Assembly: GCA_964525045.1 (NCBI GenBank)
Contig: CAZGFD010000013.1
Location: forward strand, 45,463-109,462
Direction: 5' to 3'
Source: G020348185 sp964525045
Lineage (GTDB): Bacteria > Nitrospirota > Nitrospiria > Nitrospirales > UBA8639
Length of the DNA stretch: 64,000 bases
Part shown: positions 9,858 to 19,147 of the stretch, piece after piece
Numbering within the stretch: the stretch's first letter is position 1
Layout: each line of letters opens with the position of its first letter
Program-made: the position numbers and the translations under genes
Notes under the pieces: model-generated
Databases searched by the model: none
The model's input: only the letters and a program-made list of their open reading frames with translations
Told to the model about the DNA's origin: nothing

Positions 9858-10430
9858 TTAATTATCCATCATCTCGGCAGACGATTCGATCACAGAAAAA
9901 CCTGTCACGGTACGTCCATCACCGGCAAGCTGCACTTCCATCGCCACTAAATTTTGAGCCGCCTTCGTGATTTGATCCATCAGGTTTTTGTCTTGCACTT
10001 TCAATCGGACCGTGGTTTGAGGGTTGTACCAACCGGCATAGGGGTTATTCCGCTCATTTCCACCAGTAAATCCCCAACCGCAGCAAACAAATAGGGGATC
10101 AGGAAGTCTTACGTCCCGATCATCGGAGTACCGACCTGGGGGGTTTCCGCGTTCAGCTGGGCCACTGGTGTTCCAATATTGAACGCCAAACAGGATTTCC
10201 CCATCAGGATTGTCCGCCCAATGGGCATAGACCCGACCTTTTAAACTGCTTGCTTTTTGGCCTTTATACACTACGTCGCCTTGGATCGCGATGTCACCCG
10301 GATCCCCTTTCGCCTTCGGGTTTCCAGAAGCGGGACCCTTTTGAGCCAGGGCCGCGCCAGCCAAGCCCAATGTGAGAAGGCCAACGGCACAGAGAGCGAT
10401 TACTCCAGCACGTAAAGATGACTTCTTCAT
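9858..10430 (-). CDS. Exported protein of unknown function (B)
   Basis: Not recognised. The start is the ATG at 10428-10430 after GGAGGGAGGAG; the open frame further upstream to 10565 is likely leader. The 190-residue product has a signal peptide (MKKSSLRAG, long hydrophobic stretch, probable cut after AALA before QKGPASG). The mature part has a paired cysteine (FVCCGWGF) within a Gly/Asn/Pro-rich loop, then VRLKVQDKNLMDQI and VAMEVQLAGDGRTVTGFSV. The last segment resembles in spacing the NQLK...MVEIVVQE...RVVSSVKTI part of neighbour A, so the two may be distant paralogues. Confidence 0.75.
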   Translation of the reverse strand: MKKSSLRAGVIALCAVGLLTLGLAGAALAQKGPASGNPKAKGDPGDIAIQGDVVYKGQKASSLKGRVYAHWADNPDGEILFGVQYWNTSGPAERGNPPGRYSDDRDVRLPDPLFVCCGWGFTGGNERNNPYAGWYNPQTTVRLKVQDKNLMDQITKAAQNLVAMEVQLAGDGRTVTGFSVIESSAEMMDN

Positions 10431-10677
10431 CTCCTCCCTCCTTACAATGTTAGAATGACATAAATGAAAGAATACCATCTGACTGTTCTTGTCTTCTTTA
10501 TATTCTATAACTTGAAGGTTCAAATTTACCAATCCCGTGAACCCTTTGGCAAACCCCCAAGTCATTAATTCCTTTTACTTGTCTTGGAATCAAGCCTTAC
10601 AATTTTAGAGGGCCCATGCTACTCATCTAGGTCAAGGTTGTCAAGTGATTTCTTGAGAGAATTCTCAATTTTGGCGT

Positions 10678-11940
10678 TTATTCCCAATTTGGGAAAGCTT
10701 TTTGGGGAATTGGGCCTAAGGCTGTCATCACCAAGCCCTGAAAATCAAAAAGTTGTTTGCTCAGACTCCAAACATGATCAAGAGTAATTTTATCAATTTC
10801 TTTTAACATTTCTTGAAGCGTCACCCGTCGGCCCTGAAAAAGCTCATCCTTGGCCAGCTTATTCATGCGGCCGTATGTTCCTTCTAACCCCATCATGAGA
10901 TTTCCCTTCAATTGAGTTTTGGTGCGTTCAAGTTCTTTAGCATTCAAGCCCTGCTTACACAATTTTTGAATTTCTTTGCAGACCCGGGAGACAACGGATT
11001 CTGCCTCCTCCGGTCGTGTGGCGGCATAAACGGTTAAATTCCCACCATCGGAGAAGCTGGATAAATGAGAATAGATCGTGTAGGCCAATCCACGGTTTTC
11101 CCTGATCTCTTGGAATAAGCGAGAACTCACACCTCCTCCGAGAATGGTATTCAGAATGTTGGCCGCGTAGCGATCTGGATGGCCAACCGGTAATCCTTTG
11201 AATCCCAGACACAAATGGACTTGTTCCAACTTTTTGGTATGAATATGTTTCGTTCTAAATGGTTTTTCAGGCCAGGGAGAAACCTGACCCAGACCTTTTT
11301 CGTTCTTTTCACCAGTCCAGGCCCCGAAGTGTGTGTTTAACAATTGGACAAGCCTTGGTTGGTCTACATTCCCCGCAACAGAAATTACCGTTTTGTGAGG
11401 ATGGTAATGAGCGTACCTATAGCGCAAAAGGTCTGGCCGTCGAAGATTTTCCATCGAACGGCGTTCTCCCAGAATCGATCGACCAAGGGGATGGCTTCCA
11501 AGCACATCTTTGGCGTGCAGCTCATGGACAAAGTCTTCTGGATCATCCTTGACTGTCCGGATCTCCTCCAGAACCACCTGCTTTTCCTTTTCAATCTCCT
11601 TTGAAGGGAATCGTGAATGGGCAAACAGATCAGACAAAAGCTCCGCCGCCTGGGAAATTTGCTGATCCAACACTTTGACATAAAAGACGGTCACCTCATG
11701 GGTGGTGAAGGCATTCATTTCACCGCCTAATGTGTCAATTTCATGGGAAATTTGGCTGGCGGTACGTTTTCTCGTCCCCTTAAACATCATGTGCTCAACG
11801 AAATGTGAGAAGCCTTCTTCTCCCATATCCTCGTCCCGGCTTCCCACCTTGGCCCATACCCCGATGGCCACAGATTTCAGGGAAGTCATTTTTTCCATGA
11901 CCACTCGAACACCATTGTCCAGGACAATTTTTTTATACAT
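10678..11940 (-). CDS. M16 family zinc peptidase (processing-peptidase type)
   Basis: Zinc metallopeptidase of the pitrilysin/M16B family. The inverted zinc motif HFVEH is at residues 46-50 counted from the preferred ATG at 11940 (MYKKIVLDNG); an ATG six codons earlier (11958) is also in frame. A second M16 domain contains the typical GGGVSSRLFQEIRENRGLAY block. At about 420 residues it matches stand-alone bacterial peptidases such as YmxG. It follows pnp, which is the common neighbourhood of ymxG-type genes, but a terminator at 11976-12006 separates them. The exact substrate is unknown. Confidence 0.93.
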   Translation of the reverse strand: MYKKIVLDNGVRVVMEKMTSLKSVAIGVWAKVGSRDEDMGEEGFSHFVEHMMFKGTRKRTASQISHEIDTLGGEMNAFTTHEVTVFYVKVLDQQISQAAELLSDLFAHSRFPSKEIEKEKQVVLEEIRTVKDDPEDFVHELHAKDVLGSHPLGRSILGERRSMENLRRPDLLRYRYAHYHPHKTVISVAGNVDQPRLVQLLNTHFGAWTGEKNEKGLGQVSPWPEKPFRTKHIHTKKLEQVHLCLGFKGLPVGHPDRYAANILNTILGGGVSSRLFQEIRENRGLAYTIYSHLSSFSDGGNLTVYAATRPEEAESVVSRVCKEIQKLCKQGLNAKELERTKTQLKGNLMMGLEGTYGRMNKLAKDELFQGRRVTLQEMLKEIDKITLDHVWSLSKQLFDFQGLVMTALGPIPQKAFPNWE

Positions 11941-11975
11941 GGATGCTGCTCCGAGCACTTAAATTGGACACACCC

Positions 11976-12006
11976 TCACAAAAAGAAAAGGTGGGCAATG
12001 CCCACC
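11976..12006 (-). terminator. Intrinsic terminator after pnp
   Basis: On the minus strand a GGTGGGC/GCCCACC stem with a three-base loop is followed by a T-rich run (TTTTCTTTTTG). It lies between the pnp stop and the M16 peptidase start, so it should end or attenuate the long rimP-to-pnp transcript. Confidence 0.8.
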
Positions 12007-12029
12007 CAACAATCTTCTGAAAGAATAGT

Positions 12030-12137
12030 CAATGTCAAACAAGGAATGTCGAATCATGAAGTTCTAGGAGTGGCGTTTCACACTGCCCTTTTTCCCTTCG
12101 AAATTCATGATTCTGCGATCGAAATTCGATATTTCTT
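12030..12137. repeat. Inverted pair of a dispersed CGAACAAGGAATGTCGAA-type repeat
   Basis: Left arm near 12030-12062 reads AACAAGGAATGTCGAATCAT. The right arm near 12098-12137 carries a related sequence in reverse orientation (AATTCATGATTCTGCGATCG and on). A related copy lies at 44363-44399. The element fills most of the pnp-M16 intergenic gap. Confidence 0.55.
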
Positions 12138-12157
12138 TATTTTGATGAGCTTACGGG

Positions 12158-14272
12158 TTAAGCCGAGCTGGGCTTAGCCTCTGTCTCAGCACCGGTTTGG
12201 GCCATGGCATCTTTTCGACTCAGGCGGATTTTTCCCTGCCGATCGATTTCCAATACCTTGACCAATACTTGCTCACCTTCTGAGATTTCATCGGCAACGG
12301 ACTTCACCCGATGAGGCGCCAATTGGGATATGTGGACAAGGCCGTCCACATTGGGAAGAATCTCCACAAACGCCCCAAAATCGACAATCTTTCGAACGGT
12401 CCCTAGATAGATTTTCCCCGGCTCCACTTCTTCCACAAGCCGGTCAATCATTTCTCTGGCTTTCTCAGCCGAGGACTCATCGCTTGAAGCAATTGTCACC
12501 AGCCCAGAATCATCAACGTTAATCTTCACACCACATTCAGCAATAATACTCCGGATGGTTTTGCCTCCTGGTCCAATAATATCCCGAATCTTGTCGGGTT
12601 TTATTTGAAAATTAAAGATCCTTGGGGCATAGGGTGCCAGAGTAGGCCTCGGTGATGATAGGGATTCCGCCATCTTTTCCAAAATGTGCAGCCTTCCCAC
12701 ACGAGCTTGATCCAAAGCCTGGCGCATCAATTCGGGAGTGATTCCCTGGATCTTAATGTCCATTTGGAGAGCCGTGATGCCCTCCTTGGTACCCGTGACC
12801 TTGAAGTCCATATCACCCAAATGGTCTTCCAGCCCCAATATATCAGAGAGGATGACCACCTGATCTCCTTCCATAATTAACCCCATCGCAATTCCAGCGA
12901 CTGGCTGTTTGATAGGAACCCCGGCATCCATCAAGGCCAGGGTTCCCCCGCAGACTGTGGCCATCGAGGAGGAGCCATTGGATTCCAAAATATCTGAGAC
13001 AATCCGAATCGTATAAGGGAACTCTTCCTTCGATGGGATGACCGAGGCCAGGGCCCGCTCAGCCAGTTTGCCATGACCCACTTCTCGACGCCCCGGGGAC
13101 CTCAGCGGCCGGGCTTCTCCTACACTAAATGGAGGAAAATTGTAATGGAGCATAAAAGTCCGGAAATACTCACCTTCCAGAGCATCAATGCGCTGTTCAT
13201 CGTCGGTCGTTCCCAGAGTCGCCACCGCTAAACTCTGCGTTTCTCCCCTGGTGAAGAGGGCAGAGCCATGAGTACGGGGCAACACACCGGTTTCACAAGT
13301 AATGGCGCGAATATCTGCGGGGCCACGACCATCTGCCCGACTTTGGCTTTCCAGAATCATTTTGCGTACTTCAGAATATTCCAATTCATGAAAAATCATT
13401 TTCACATGTCGCTCTTGATCCGGATTTTCTGATGAAAACTCTTGAACAGCCCCTTGTAAGATTTCATCAAGTTTTTCCTGACGTGCGGATTTATTCGGTA
13501 TCAGAATGGCATCACAAATGGGAGTGGCCACTAAATCTTTCACCCTCGCGACCAGTTGAGGATCGATTGATTCCACCTGGACCTGTCGTTTTGATCGTCC
13601 GGCCAAATCTTTCAATTCATTAATTTTCGCAACAATCTTTTTGATTTCAGCATGGGCCAGCTCGATGGCTTCAATCATCGTTGACTCAGAAAGGTTATTC
13701 GCCCCGGATTCAACCATCATGACCGCCTCAGCGGTACCGGCCACCACAAGATTCAACTCACTCGCTTCCAGGGTATTTAAATCCGGATTGACAATAAACT
13801 TCCCATTGACGCGGCCGATTTTGATGCCGGCTAACGGTCCGGCAAAGGGAATGTCGGAAACCGCAAGCGCTGCGGAAGCGGCGGTAATGCCGACCACATC
13901 AGATGAAAGGGTTTGATCGACGGACAGGACTGACACTATGACTTGGGTTTCGTGATAATACCCTTTGGGGAATAAAGGTCGAATGGGCCGGTCAATCAAA
14001 CGACTGGTCAAGACTTCTTTTTCACTCGGGGCTCCTTCCCGGCGAAAAAATCCACCAGGAATTTTCCCCGCCGCATAGGCTTTTTCCTGATAATTGACGG
14101 TTAAGGGTAAAAAATCCGTATCCGGTTTAACCGTTTGAGAGGCCACAGCCGTGGCCAATACGACCGTATCGGCATAGGATGCCAGAACCGCACCATCCGC
14201 TTGTTTCGCCATTCGACCGAACTCTAAGCGAAGTGGGCGCCCCCCTACTTCCATCTCAACCACATGTATCAT
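12158..14272 (-). CDS. pnp: Polyribonucleotide nucleotidyltransferase (PNPase)
   Basis: Phosphorolytic 3'-5' exoribonuclease of RNA decay. Its 704 residues show two RNase PH domains (the second with TRGETQSLAVATLG and the MLHYNFPPFSVGEA signature), an intervening helical domain, a KH domain (IRDIIGPGGKTIRSII) and an S1 domain (GKIYLGTVRKIVDFGAFVEI) with the ending LSRKDAMAQ. Length and order are canonical. It follows rpsO by 135 bp, the classical rpsO-pnp pairing, where pnp is often autoregulated through its leader; no specific leader structure is evident here. Confidence 0.98.
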   Translation of the reverse strand: MIHVVEMEVGGRPLRLEFGRMAKQADGAVLASYADTVVLATAVASQTVKPDTDFLPLTVNYQEKAYAAGKIPGGFFRREGAPSEKEVLTSRLIDRPIRPLFPKGYYHETQVIVSVLSVDQTLSSDVVGITAASAALAVSDIPFAGPLAGIKIGRVNGKFIVNPDLNTLEASELNLVVAGTAEAVMMVESGANNLSESTMIEAIELAHAEIKKIVAKINELKDLAGRSKRQVQVESIDPQLVARVKDLVATPICDAILIPNKSARQEKLDEILQGAVQEFSSENPDQERHVKMIFHELEYSEVRKMILESQSRADGRGPADIRAITCETGVLPRTHGSALFTRGETQSLAVATLGTTDDEQRIDALEGEYFRTFMLHYNFPPFSVGEARPLRSPGRREVGHGKLAERALASVIPSKEEFPYTIRIVSDILESNGSSSMATVCGGTLALMDAGVPIKQPVAGIAMGLIMEGDQVVILSDILGLEDHLGDMDFKVTGTKEGITALQMDIKIQGITPELMRQALDQARVGRLHILEKMAESLSSPRPTLAPYAPRIFNFQIKPDKIRDIIGPGGKTIRSIIAECGVKINVDDSGLVTIASSDESSAEKAREMIDRLVEEVEPGKIYLGTVRKIVDFGAFVEILPNVDGLVHISQLAPHRVKSVADEISEGEQVLVKVLEIDRQGKIRLSRKDAMAQTGAETEAKPSSA

Positions 14273-14407
14273 GGGATTCTCCTCTGTTATTCATTGACGT
14301 CGTGGAAAGAAAACCCGCAAAAGGCGCCTTCTCCCAAGGGGGGGGAGCCGGTGTCAGATTCCTTCCCGTTATGGGACAGGACATTTGGGCTTACCCGCAC
14401 AGTTTGT

Positions 14408-14677
14408 TTATTTTCGCAATCCTAGCGAAGCCAGAATGGTTTGATACCGCCCCGCATCCACCCGACGTAAATACCCCAGTAAGCGGCGGCGGCGGCTGAC
14501 CATTTGGAGTAATCCGCGACGGGAGTGGTGATCCTTTTTATGAAGCTTAAAATGTTCGGTTAAATGGCTAATGCGGTTGGTGAGTAAGGCAATTTGGACT
14601 TCAGCCGAGCCGGTATCTTGTTCATGCCGTCGATGTTCCTGAATCACGCTGGCCGCACGTTCTGATGTTAATGCCAT
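14408..14677 (-). CDS. rpsO: Small ribosomal subunit protein uS15
   Basis: An 89-residue S15 protein that binds the central domain of 16S rRNA and helps bridge the subunits. Family blocks are TGSAEVQIALLTNRI, LTEHFKLHKKDHHSRRGLL and the C-terminal RRRRLLGYLRR. The length is standard and the start is supported by AGGAGG-like sequence just upstream. A perfect inverted repeat lies in the truB-rpsO gap and could belong to an S15 leader structure. Confidence 0.98.
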   Translation of the reverse strand: MALTSERAASVIQEHRRHEQDTGSAEVQIALLTNRISHLTEHFKLHKKDHHSRRGLLQMVSRRRRLLGYLRRVDAGRYQTILASLGLRK

Positions 14678-14733
14678 GTTCCCTCCTCCTCTCTCATTTC
14701 AGCATAGTCCGAGAAAATGGTTCACTTCCTTGG

Positions 14734-14753
14734 TTGATACGCTGGCGTATCAA
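14734..14753. promoter_or_regulatory. Perfect 9-bp inverted repeat in the rpsO leader
   Basis: TTGATACGC-TG-GCGTATCAA sits between the truB stop and the rpsO start, with no T-run behind it. On the minus-strand transcript it forms a tight hairpin about 57 nt before the rpsO ATG. It may be an operator, an RNase III site or part of S15 autoregulation; which one is not decided by the sequence. Confidence 0.5.
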
Positions 14754-14765
14754 TTTATTATTCTC

Positions 14766-15779
14766 TTATAAGGTTTCCACCAACACTTTTATCATAGAGA
14801 CCGACCACCCGGTAGGGGGCATTCCCTCATCTGATAGACGAACCTGCCCGAGGGCCAATAAACGTCCCCCCTCGTCTTTCACACGCAGGATTTCCTGAGG
14901 ACAAGCGGTTCTATCCTCCTGCTTGGATGAAAAATTCACCACGGACCAGGGAATCGCATTTCCATGTATCACTTTTGTCGCATCCTGCGGACCCACCCGA
15001 ATGGATCTAAAACTTTTCAGCACTTCATCTAAACTTAACCATGCGGGATTGTCATAAGAGCTGCATGTCATTTTTGTGACGTCCTTGACCTCAAGCGCCC
15101 GATCAATATGCAAGGTTCCCACACGTCTGCGTTCCAGCCATTGCAAATGGCCTCCGACATGCAATTGTTCCCCAATATCCGCACATAAAGTGCGCACATA
15201 CGTGCCTTTCGAGCAAACGACTCGTAAATCGACTTCGACTCCTCGGATGCCTAAGACTTCCAGACGCTCAATCTTAACCGTACGAGCTTGACGTTCGACC
15301 ACCTTTCCTTTCGAGGCGAGTTTATACAGTGGCTGCCCGGCGATTTTGACAGCGGAAAACATGGGAGGCACTTGCTGAATGATCCCTTGAAATTTTGCGA
15401 TAGTCGAACGAATCTGTGTATCCGATAATCCCTTGACCGGAATCTCTTGCAGGATTGTCCCCGTCGCATCCTCTGTATCGGTTCGTTGCCCCAACCGCAA
15501 CACCGCAACATATTCTTTTTCCCAATCCATTAAATATTGAGCAATTTTCGTCCCTTTTCCGACCAAAATCGGTAACACGCCTGTTGCCGCAGGATCCAAA
15601 GTCCCCGCATGACCGATTTTTTGAATCCCTAATACCCCACGGAGATGCCTCACCACATCATGAGAGGTCCAACCAAACGGTTTATTCACATTCAGAACGC
15701 CATTGGGGCCTTCATCTCGCAGGGCGAGTCTCGGCATGTTGGTCATGGTCAGTGAGGGAAGAAGGTTAAGAGTTTCCAT
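14766..15779 (-). CDS. truB: tRNA pseudouridine(55) synthase
   Basis: Makes pseudouridine 55 in the T-loop of tRNAs. The family blocks are LNVNKPFGWTSHDVV, KIGHAGTLDPAATGVLPI (with the catalytic Asp in GTLDP), a central KEYVAVLRLGQRTDTEDATG segment and CSKGTYVRTLCADIG. At 337 residues it is slightly long because of a C-terminal PUA-like part and about 20 extra N-terminal residues; internal ATGs at residues 12 and 15 could be the true start. The predicted start overlaps rbfA by 14 bp, as expected in this translation operon. Confidence 0.96.
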   Translation of the reverse strand: METLNLLPSLTMTNMPRLALRDEGPNGVLNVNKPFGWTSHDVVRHLRGVLGIQKIGHAGTLDPAATGVLPILVGKGTKIAQYLMDWEKEYVAVLRLGQRTDTEDATGTILQEIPVKGLSDTQIRSTIAKFQGIIQQVPPMFSAVKIAGQPLYKLASKGKVVERQARTVKIERLEVLGIRGVEVDLRVVCSKGTYVRTLCADIGEQLHVGGHLQWLERRRVGTLHIDRALEVKDVTKMTCSSYDNPAWLSLDEVLKSFRSIRVGPQDATKVIHGNAIPWSVVNFSSKQEDRTACPQEILRVKDEGGRLLALGQVRLSDEGMPPTGWSVSMIKVLVETL

Positions 15780-16167
15780 GTAATTCTTTTGGTTCCTGCA
15801 ACGAATCTAATAACTGATCGATCCGAGTTCCCCGTTGCTCACTCCGATCGCAACGAAATATTAATTCGGGGATATAGCGTAAATTTAATCGTCGTCCAAG
15901 TTCGGCCCGGATAAACCCAAGGGCATGGCGTAATCCTTCCAGAGCCGTTTCCTCCTCTTGGGCTTGCTGAAGGGTGGTGACAAATACCTTGGCAACCCGC
16001 AAATCCGGACTGAGATCGACTCCGGTCACCGTTATGAACCCCACACGAGGGTCTTTGGTCTTTCGAGCCAAAATATCGGCAACCTCCATACGGATTTGGT
16101 CCGCAACTCGCTCTGCCCGTTTATAACTGGGTTTGGTCATACCAACCGTCGCCTCAAGGGACCTCAC
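15766..16167 (-). CDS. rbfA: 30S ribosome-binding factor A
   Basis: Cold-shock-related KH-fold factor for late 30S maturation. The 133 residues include RVADQIRMEVADILARKTKDPRVGFITVTGV at the start of the conserved domain and LRYIPELIFRCD near the end. The start at 16167 gives a 4-bp overlap with the preceding DUF503 gene. The ATG nine codons in (MTKPSYKRAERV) fits the family's N-terminus better and may be the true start. Its place between infB and truB is the standard arrangement. Confidence 0.95.
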   Translation of the reverse strand: MRSLEATVGMTKPSYKRAERVADQIRMEVADILARKTKDPRVGFITVTGVDLSPDLRVAKVFVTTLQQAQEEETALEGLRHALGFIRAELGRRLNLRYIPELIFRCDRSEQRGTRIDQLLDSLQEPKELHGNS

Positions 16168-16445
16168 AACATTTCAATTTTGGATTGGAGCAGCTCGAGT
16201 GAGGGGTTCGCACGAATCGCATTTAAGGCTTGATCTAAAACCTGATTGACTCTCCCTGTCTCATTGGCCACACACACAATTCCTAACACGGCTTTTTGCC
16301 ATAGGTCTTGATCACCCACTTCCGCCACCGAAATATTCAATTGATTTCTCAAACGTGTTTTAAGACTCGACAGAACTTGGCGTTTAGCCTTGAGGGAATG
16401 ACCGTCAGGCAGGTACAGTTCTACGGTACAAAGTCCAACAACCAT
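16164..16445 (-). CDS. DUF503 / YlxP-family protein
   Basis: A 93-residue protein of the DUF503 (YlxP) family, found almost always between infB and rbfA in Gram-positives and Nitrospira-type bacteria. It begins MVVGLCTVELYLPDGHSLKAKRQVLSSLKTRL-like (short stretch LKAKRQVLSSLKTRLRN) and contains the conserved VAEVGDQDLWQKAVLGI block. A role in ribosome assembly has been suggested for the family, but the biochemistry is unsettled. It overlaps rbfA by 4 bp. Confidence 0.9.
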   Translation of the reverse strand: MVVGLCTVELYLPDGHSLKAKRQVLSSLKTRLRNQLNISVAEVGDQDLWQKAVLGIVCVANETGRVNQVLDQALNAIRANPSLELLQSKIEML

Positions 16446-16481
16446 CCGCGAATATCAATACTGTATGCGAAAAAAATTGAT

Positions 16482-19130
16482 TTACAGTTTAGCCGCTTCC
16501 TCATCATAGACAAACGCTTCAATCACGTCACCGATTTTAATGTCATTATAATTTTCCACTCCAATTCCACATTCATAGCCTTGCTGAACTTCTTTCACAT
16601 CATCCTTAAATCGACGTAAGGAACCGACCTTTCCTTCATACACCATGACATGATCCCGAAGAATACGTACTCCGGCGCTTGATCGCGCAATCGAACCATC
16701 ACTCACATAGCAACCAGCAATGGTGCCGACCTTGGGAACCGAGAATAACTCACGAACTTCAGCCCGTCCCAGCACTCGCTCTTTCAGTGTGGGTGCCAGC
16801 AACCCTTCGGCTGCGGCTCTCACATCGGCAATGGCATTATAAATGATGGTATGTAACCGGATTTCTACTCCCTCTCGTTCTGCCAAAGCTGCGGCCTTCG
16901 GTTCAGGACGGACATGAAATCCAATAATGAGCGCCTCTGACGCTGCTGCCAAGAGGACATCAGATTCACTAATTCCGCCAACCCCACTGTGAATTACTCG
17001 AAGATTCACCGCAGACGAAGTGATTTTCTCCACTGAGTCACATAACGCTCCAACGGAACCTTGAACATCAGCCTTAATAAGGACGGAAAGTTCTTTCTTT
17101 TCCTTTTCTTTGGCTTCCGCATACAACTCATCAAGCGTTCGACGAGCTCCTGCCGCTGTTAAATCGGCGGTACGTTGTTTTTGGTGCCTGGCATCGGCAA
17201 CTTCTCGGGCCATCCTGTCGTCCTTGACGACCACAAATTGGTCGCCGGCGATGGGGACCCCTAACAATCCAATCACTTCCACTGGAAGGGAAGGTCCAGC
17301 CTCTTTGAGTTTCGCTCCCGTATCCGAATTCAACGCTCGAACGCGACCGCTGACGGACCCCACCACAAACACCGCTCCAACTTTGAGATGCCCGGCTTGA
17401 ACCAAGACCGTGGCAACAGGGCCCCGACCTTTTTCCAACTTCGCCTCAAGCACGACTCCACGCGCGGGCCCCTCAATATCCCCTTTCAATTCCATAACCT
17501 CCGCTTGAAGAAGAATCATCTCGAGCAGATGATCTAGGCCCCGTTTCTCTTTAGCAGACACTTCGACAAAAATTGTCTGTCCTCCCCAGGCTTCGGAAAT
17601 CAAATTGTGCTCACTCAATCCTTGTTTCACGCGATCTGGATTGGCCCCGGGTTTATCAATTTTATTGATGGCCACAATGATTGGAACATTGGCAGCCTGA
17701 GCATGATGGATGGCCTCAACCGTTTGCGGCATCACTCCATCGTCTGCTGAGACTACCAGTACCACAATATCCGTCACCTGGGCCCCACGGGACCGCATGG
17801 CAGTAAAGGCTTCATGACCTGGGGTATCCAAAAATGTTACTCGCTTGTCCCCCACCTTGACCGAATAGGCCCCAATATGTTGCGTGATGCCTCCCGATTC
17901 CTGGTCAGTCACGCGAGTCTCCCGGATGGCATCAAGCAAGGTCGTTTTTCCATGATCCACATGACCCATGATTGTGACGACCGGGGCTCTTGGGATTAAC
18001 TGCTCTTCGCCTTTAATGTCTAACACTTCTTCGAGTAGGGCTTCCCCTTCCTTTTCAGAGGAGACTTCAACATTAACCCCCATCCCCTCAGCGATGAGCA
18101 TACCCGCATCAAGGTTCATCGGTTGATTGAGCGTCAGAACGATTCCGACTTCCATTAATTTCCGAATCACCTCCGAAGGCCGCTGTCCTAAAAGTTCCGC
18201 AAATTCTTTCACGGTAATCCCTGGATCCAGTTTGATGACCTTTTTCCGCGGTTTCGTAATTTCGGTGACGGAAGTTGGAACAGTATGGCGAGCGCGCTCC
18301 TCACGCCGCAGCGTAGGAAGTGGGCGAAGGTCCTGCCATCTTGCGGCATCCTCATATCGCGCAGCAAACAAATCTTCATCACGGGCTCGGATCCCCTTTT
18401 TGGGCTTTTTTATTTTCTCTCCAATAGAATCAGTCGATTCGTTAAGAACAGCCTCTTTTTTCTCCGTTTTCCCTCCACGCCGCCCTTCTTCCGGCTCCGG
18501 GGATGGCCCGACTTGCGCGACTTCCGTCACTTCTGGAATCTCAGGAACCGGTGGAGGTTCAGGAGAAACCACCGCAAGGTCCTCCTCCCCCTCCTTTCGA
18601 TCAGAGAGGGGAGAAGGGGGGGCAAGGTCTGGAGGAGGAATAGAGGTAGGCGCATTCGGGGTTGACAGTTCAGGGGAAGTGGTCATGGCCTCTGGAAGAG
18701 GGCTCGGGTCTTGTCCATCTCCACCAAGTGTGGGTTCCCCTTCGCTCACAGGGGCTTCAGGAGTGATCTCATCTTCAACTAGTTTCTTCCGTTTTATCAG
18801 GATATGTTTCTTTTCAGGTTTTTTCGGTTCTTCGGTGAGTCCGACAGGAGTTGCGCGACCACCTTTTGTACTTGGCCGACTTGATGAACCTCGCAACTCC
18901 CCCTTCTTCGTTGGACCAACAACCTTATCTGAACCTCCCCCTTTCACCTTAAGCGATTTAAGGCTCCCAGCGGGGGCGTCCTGTCTTTGAATTGCCTCCA
19001 TGATACGTTGAGCGGTTTCCTCATCCAAGGTGTTGCTATGGGACGTCACCTCGATCCCAAGACGGATCAACTCCGGGATGAGCAAGCGGCTTTCCATTCC
19101 CAGTTTTTTTGCTAATTCATAGACTCGCAT
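16482..19130 (-). CDS. infB: Translation initiation factor IF-2
   Basis: GTPase that brings initiator tRNA to the 30S subunit. The 882 residues start with an IF2_N winged domain (MRVYELAKKLGMES), then a long low-complexity Pro/Glu/Lys linker (about 55-300), a second IF2_N domain (about 303-355), and the G domain with GHVDHGKT at 389-396, DTPGHEAF and NKID. Beta-barrel and C-terminal fMet-tRNA-binding domains follow (GVGGISESDVLLAAAS). The linker is where length varies in the family. It lies 17 bp after nusA. Confidence 0.98.
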   Translation of the reverse strand: MRVYELAKKLGMESRLLIPELIRLGIEVTSHSNTLDEETAQRIMEAIQRQDAPAGSLKSLKVKGGGSDKVVGPTKKGELRGSSSRPSTKGGRATPVGLTEEPKKPEKKHILIKRKKLVEDEITPEAPVSEGEPTLGGDGQDPSPLPEAMTTSPELSTPNAPTSIPPPDLAPPSPLSDRKEGEEDLAVVSPEPPPVPEIPEVTEVAQVGPSPEPEEGRRGGKTEKKEAVLNESTDSIGEKIKKPKKGIRARDEDLFAARYEDAARWQDLRPLPTLRREERARHTVPTSVTEITKPRKKVIKLDPGITVKEFAELLGQRPSEVIRKLMEVGIVLTLNQPMNLDAGMLIAEGMGVNVEVSSEKEGEALLEEVLDIKGEEQLIPRAPVVTIMGHVDHGKTTLLDAIRETRVTDQESGGITQHIGAYSVKVGDKRVTFLDTPGHEAFTAMRSRGAQVTDIVVLVVSADDGVMPQTVEAIHHAQAANVPIIVAINKIDKPGANPDRVKQGLSEHNLISEAWGGQTIFVEVSAKEKRGLDHLLEMILLQAEVMELKGDIEGPARGVVLEAKLEKGRGPVATVLVQAGHLKVGAVFVVGSVSGRVRALNSDTGAKLKEAGPSLPVEVIGLLGVPIAGDQFVVVKDDRMAREVADARHQKQRTADLTAAGARRTLDELYAEAKEKEKKELSVLIKADVQGSVGALCDSVEKITSSAVNLRVIHSGVGGISESDVLLAAASEALIIGFHVRPEPKAAALAEREGVEIRLHTIIYNAIADVRAAAEGLLAPTLKERVLGRAEVRELFSVPKVGTIAGCYVSDGSIARSSAGVRILRDHVMVYEGKVGSLRRFKDDVKEVQQGYECGIGVENYNDIKIGDVIEAFVYDEEAAKL

Positions 19131-19147
19131 TCAACAATTGTCCTCAC

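Noticed and set aside
18127..18990. 287-codon plus-strand frame opposite infB
   Set aside because: Low-complexity shadow of the Pro/Glu/Lys linker of IF-2.
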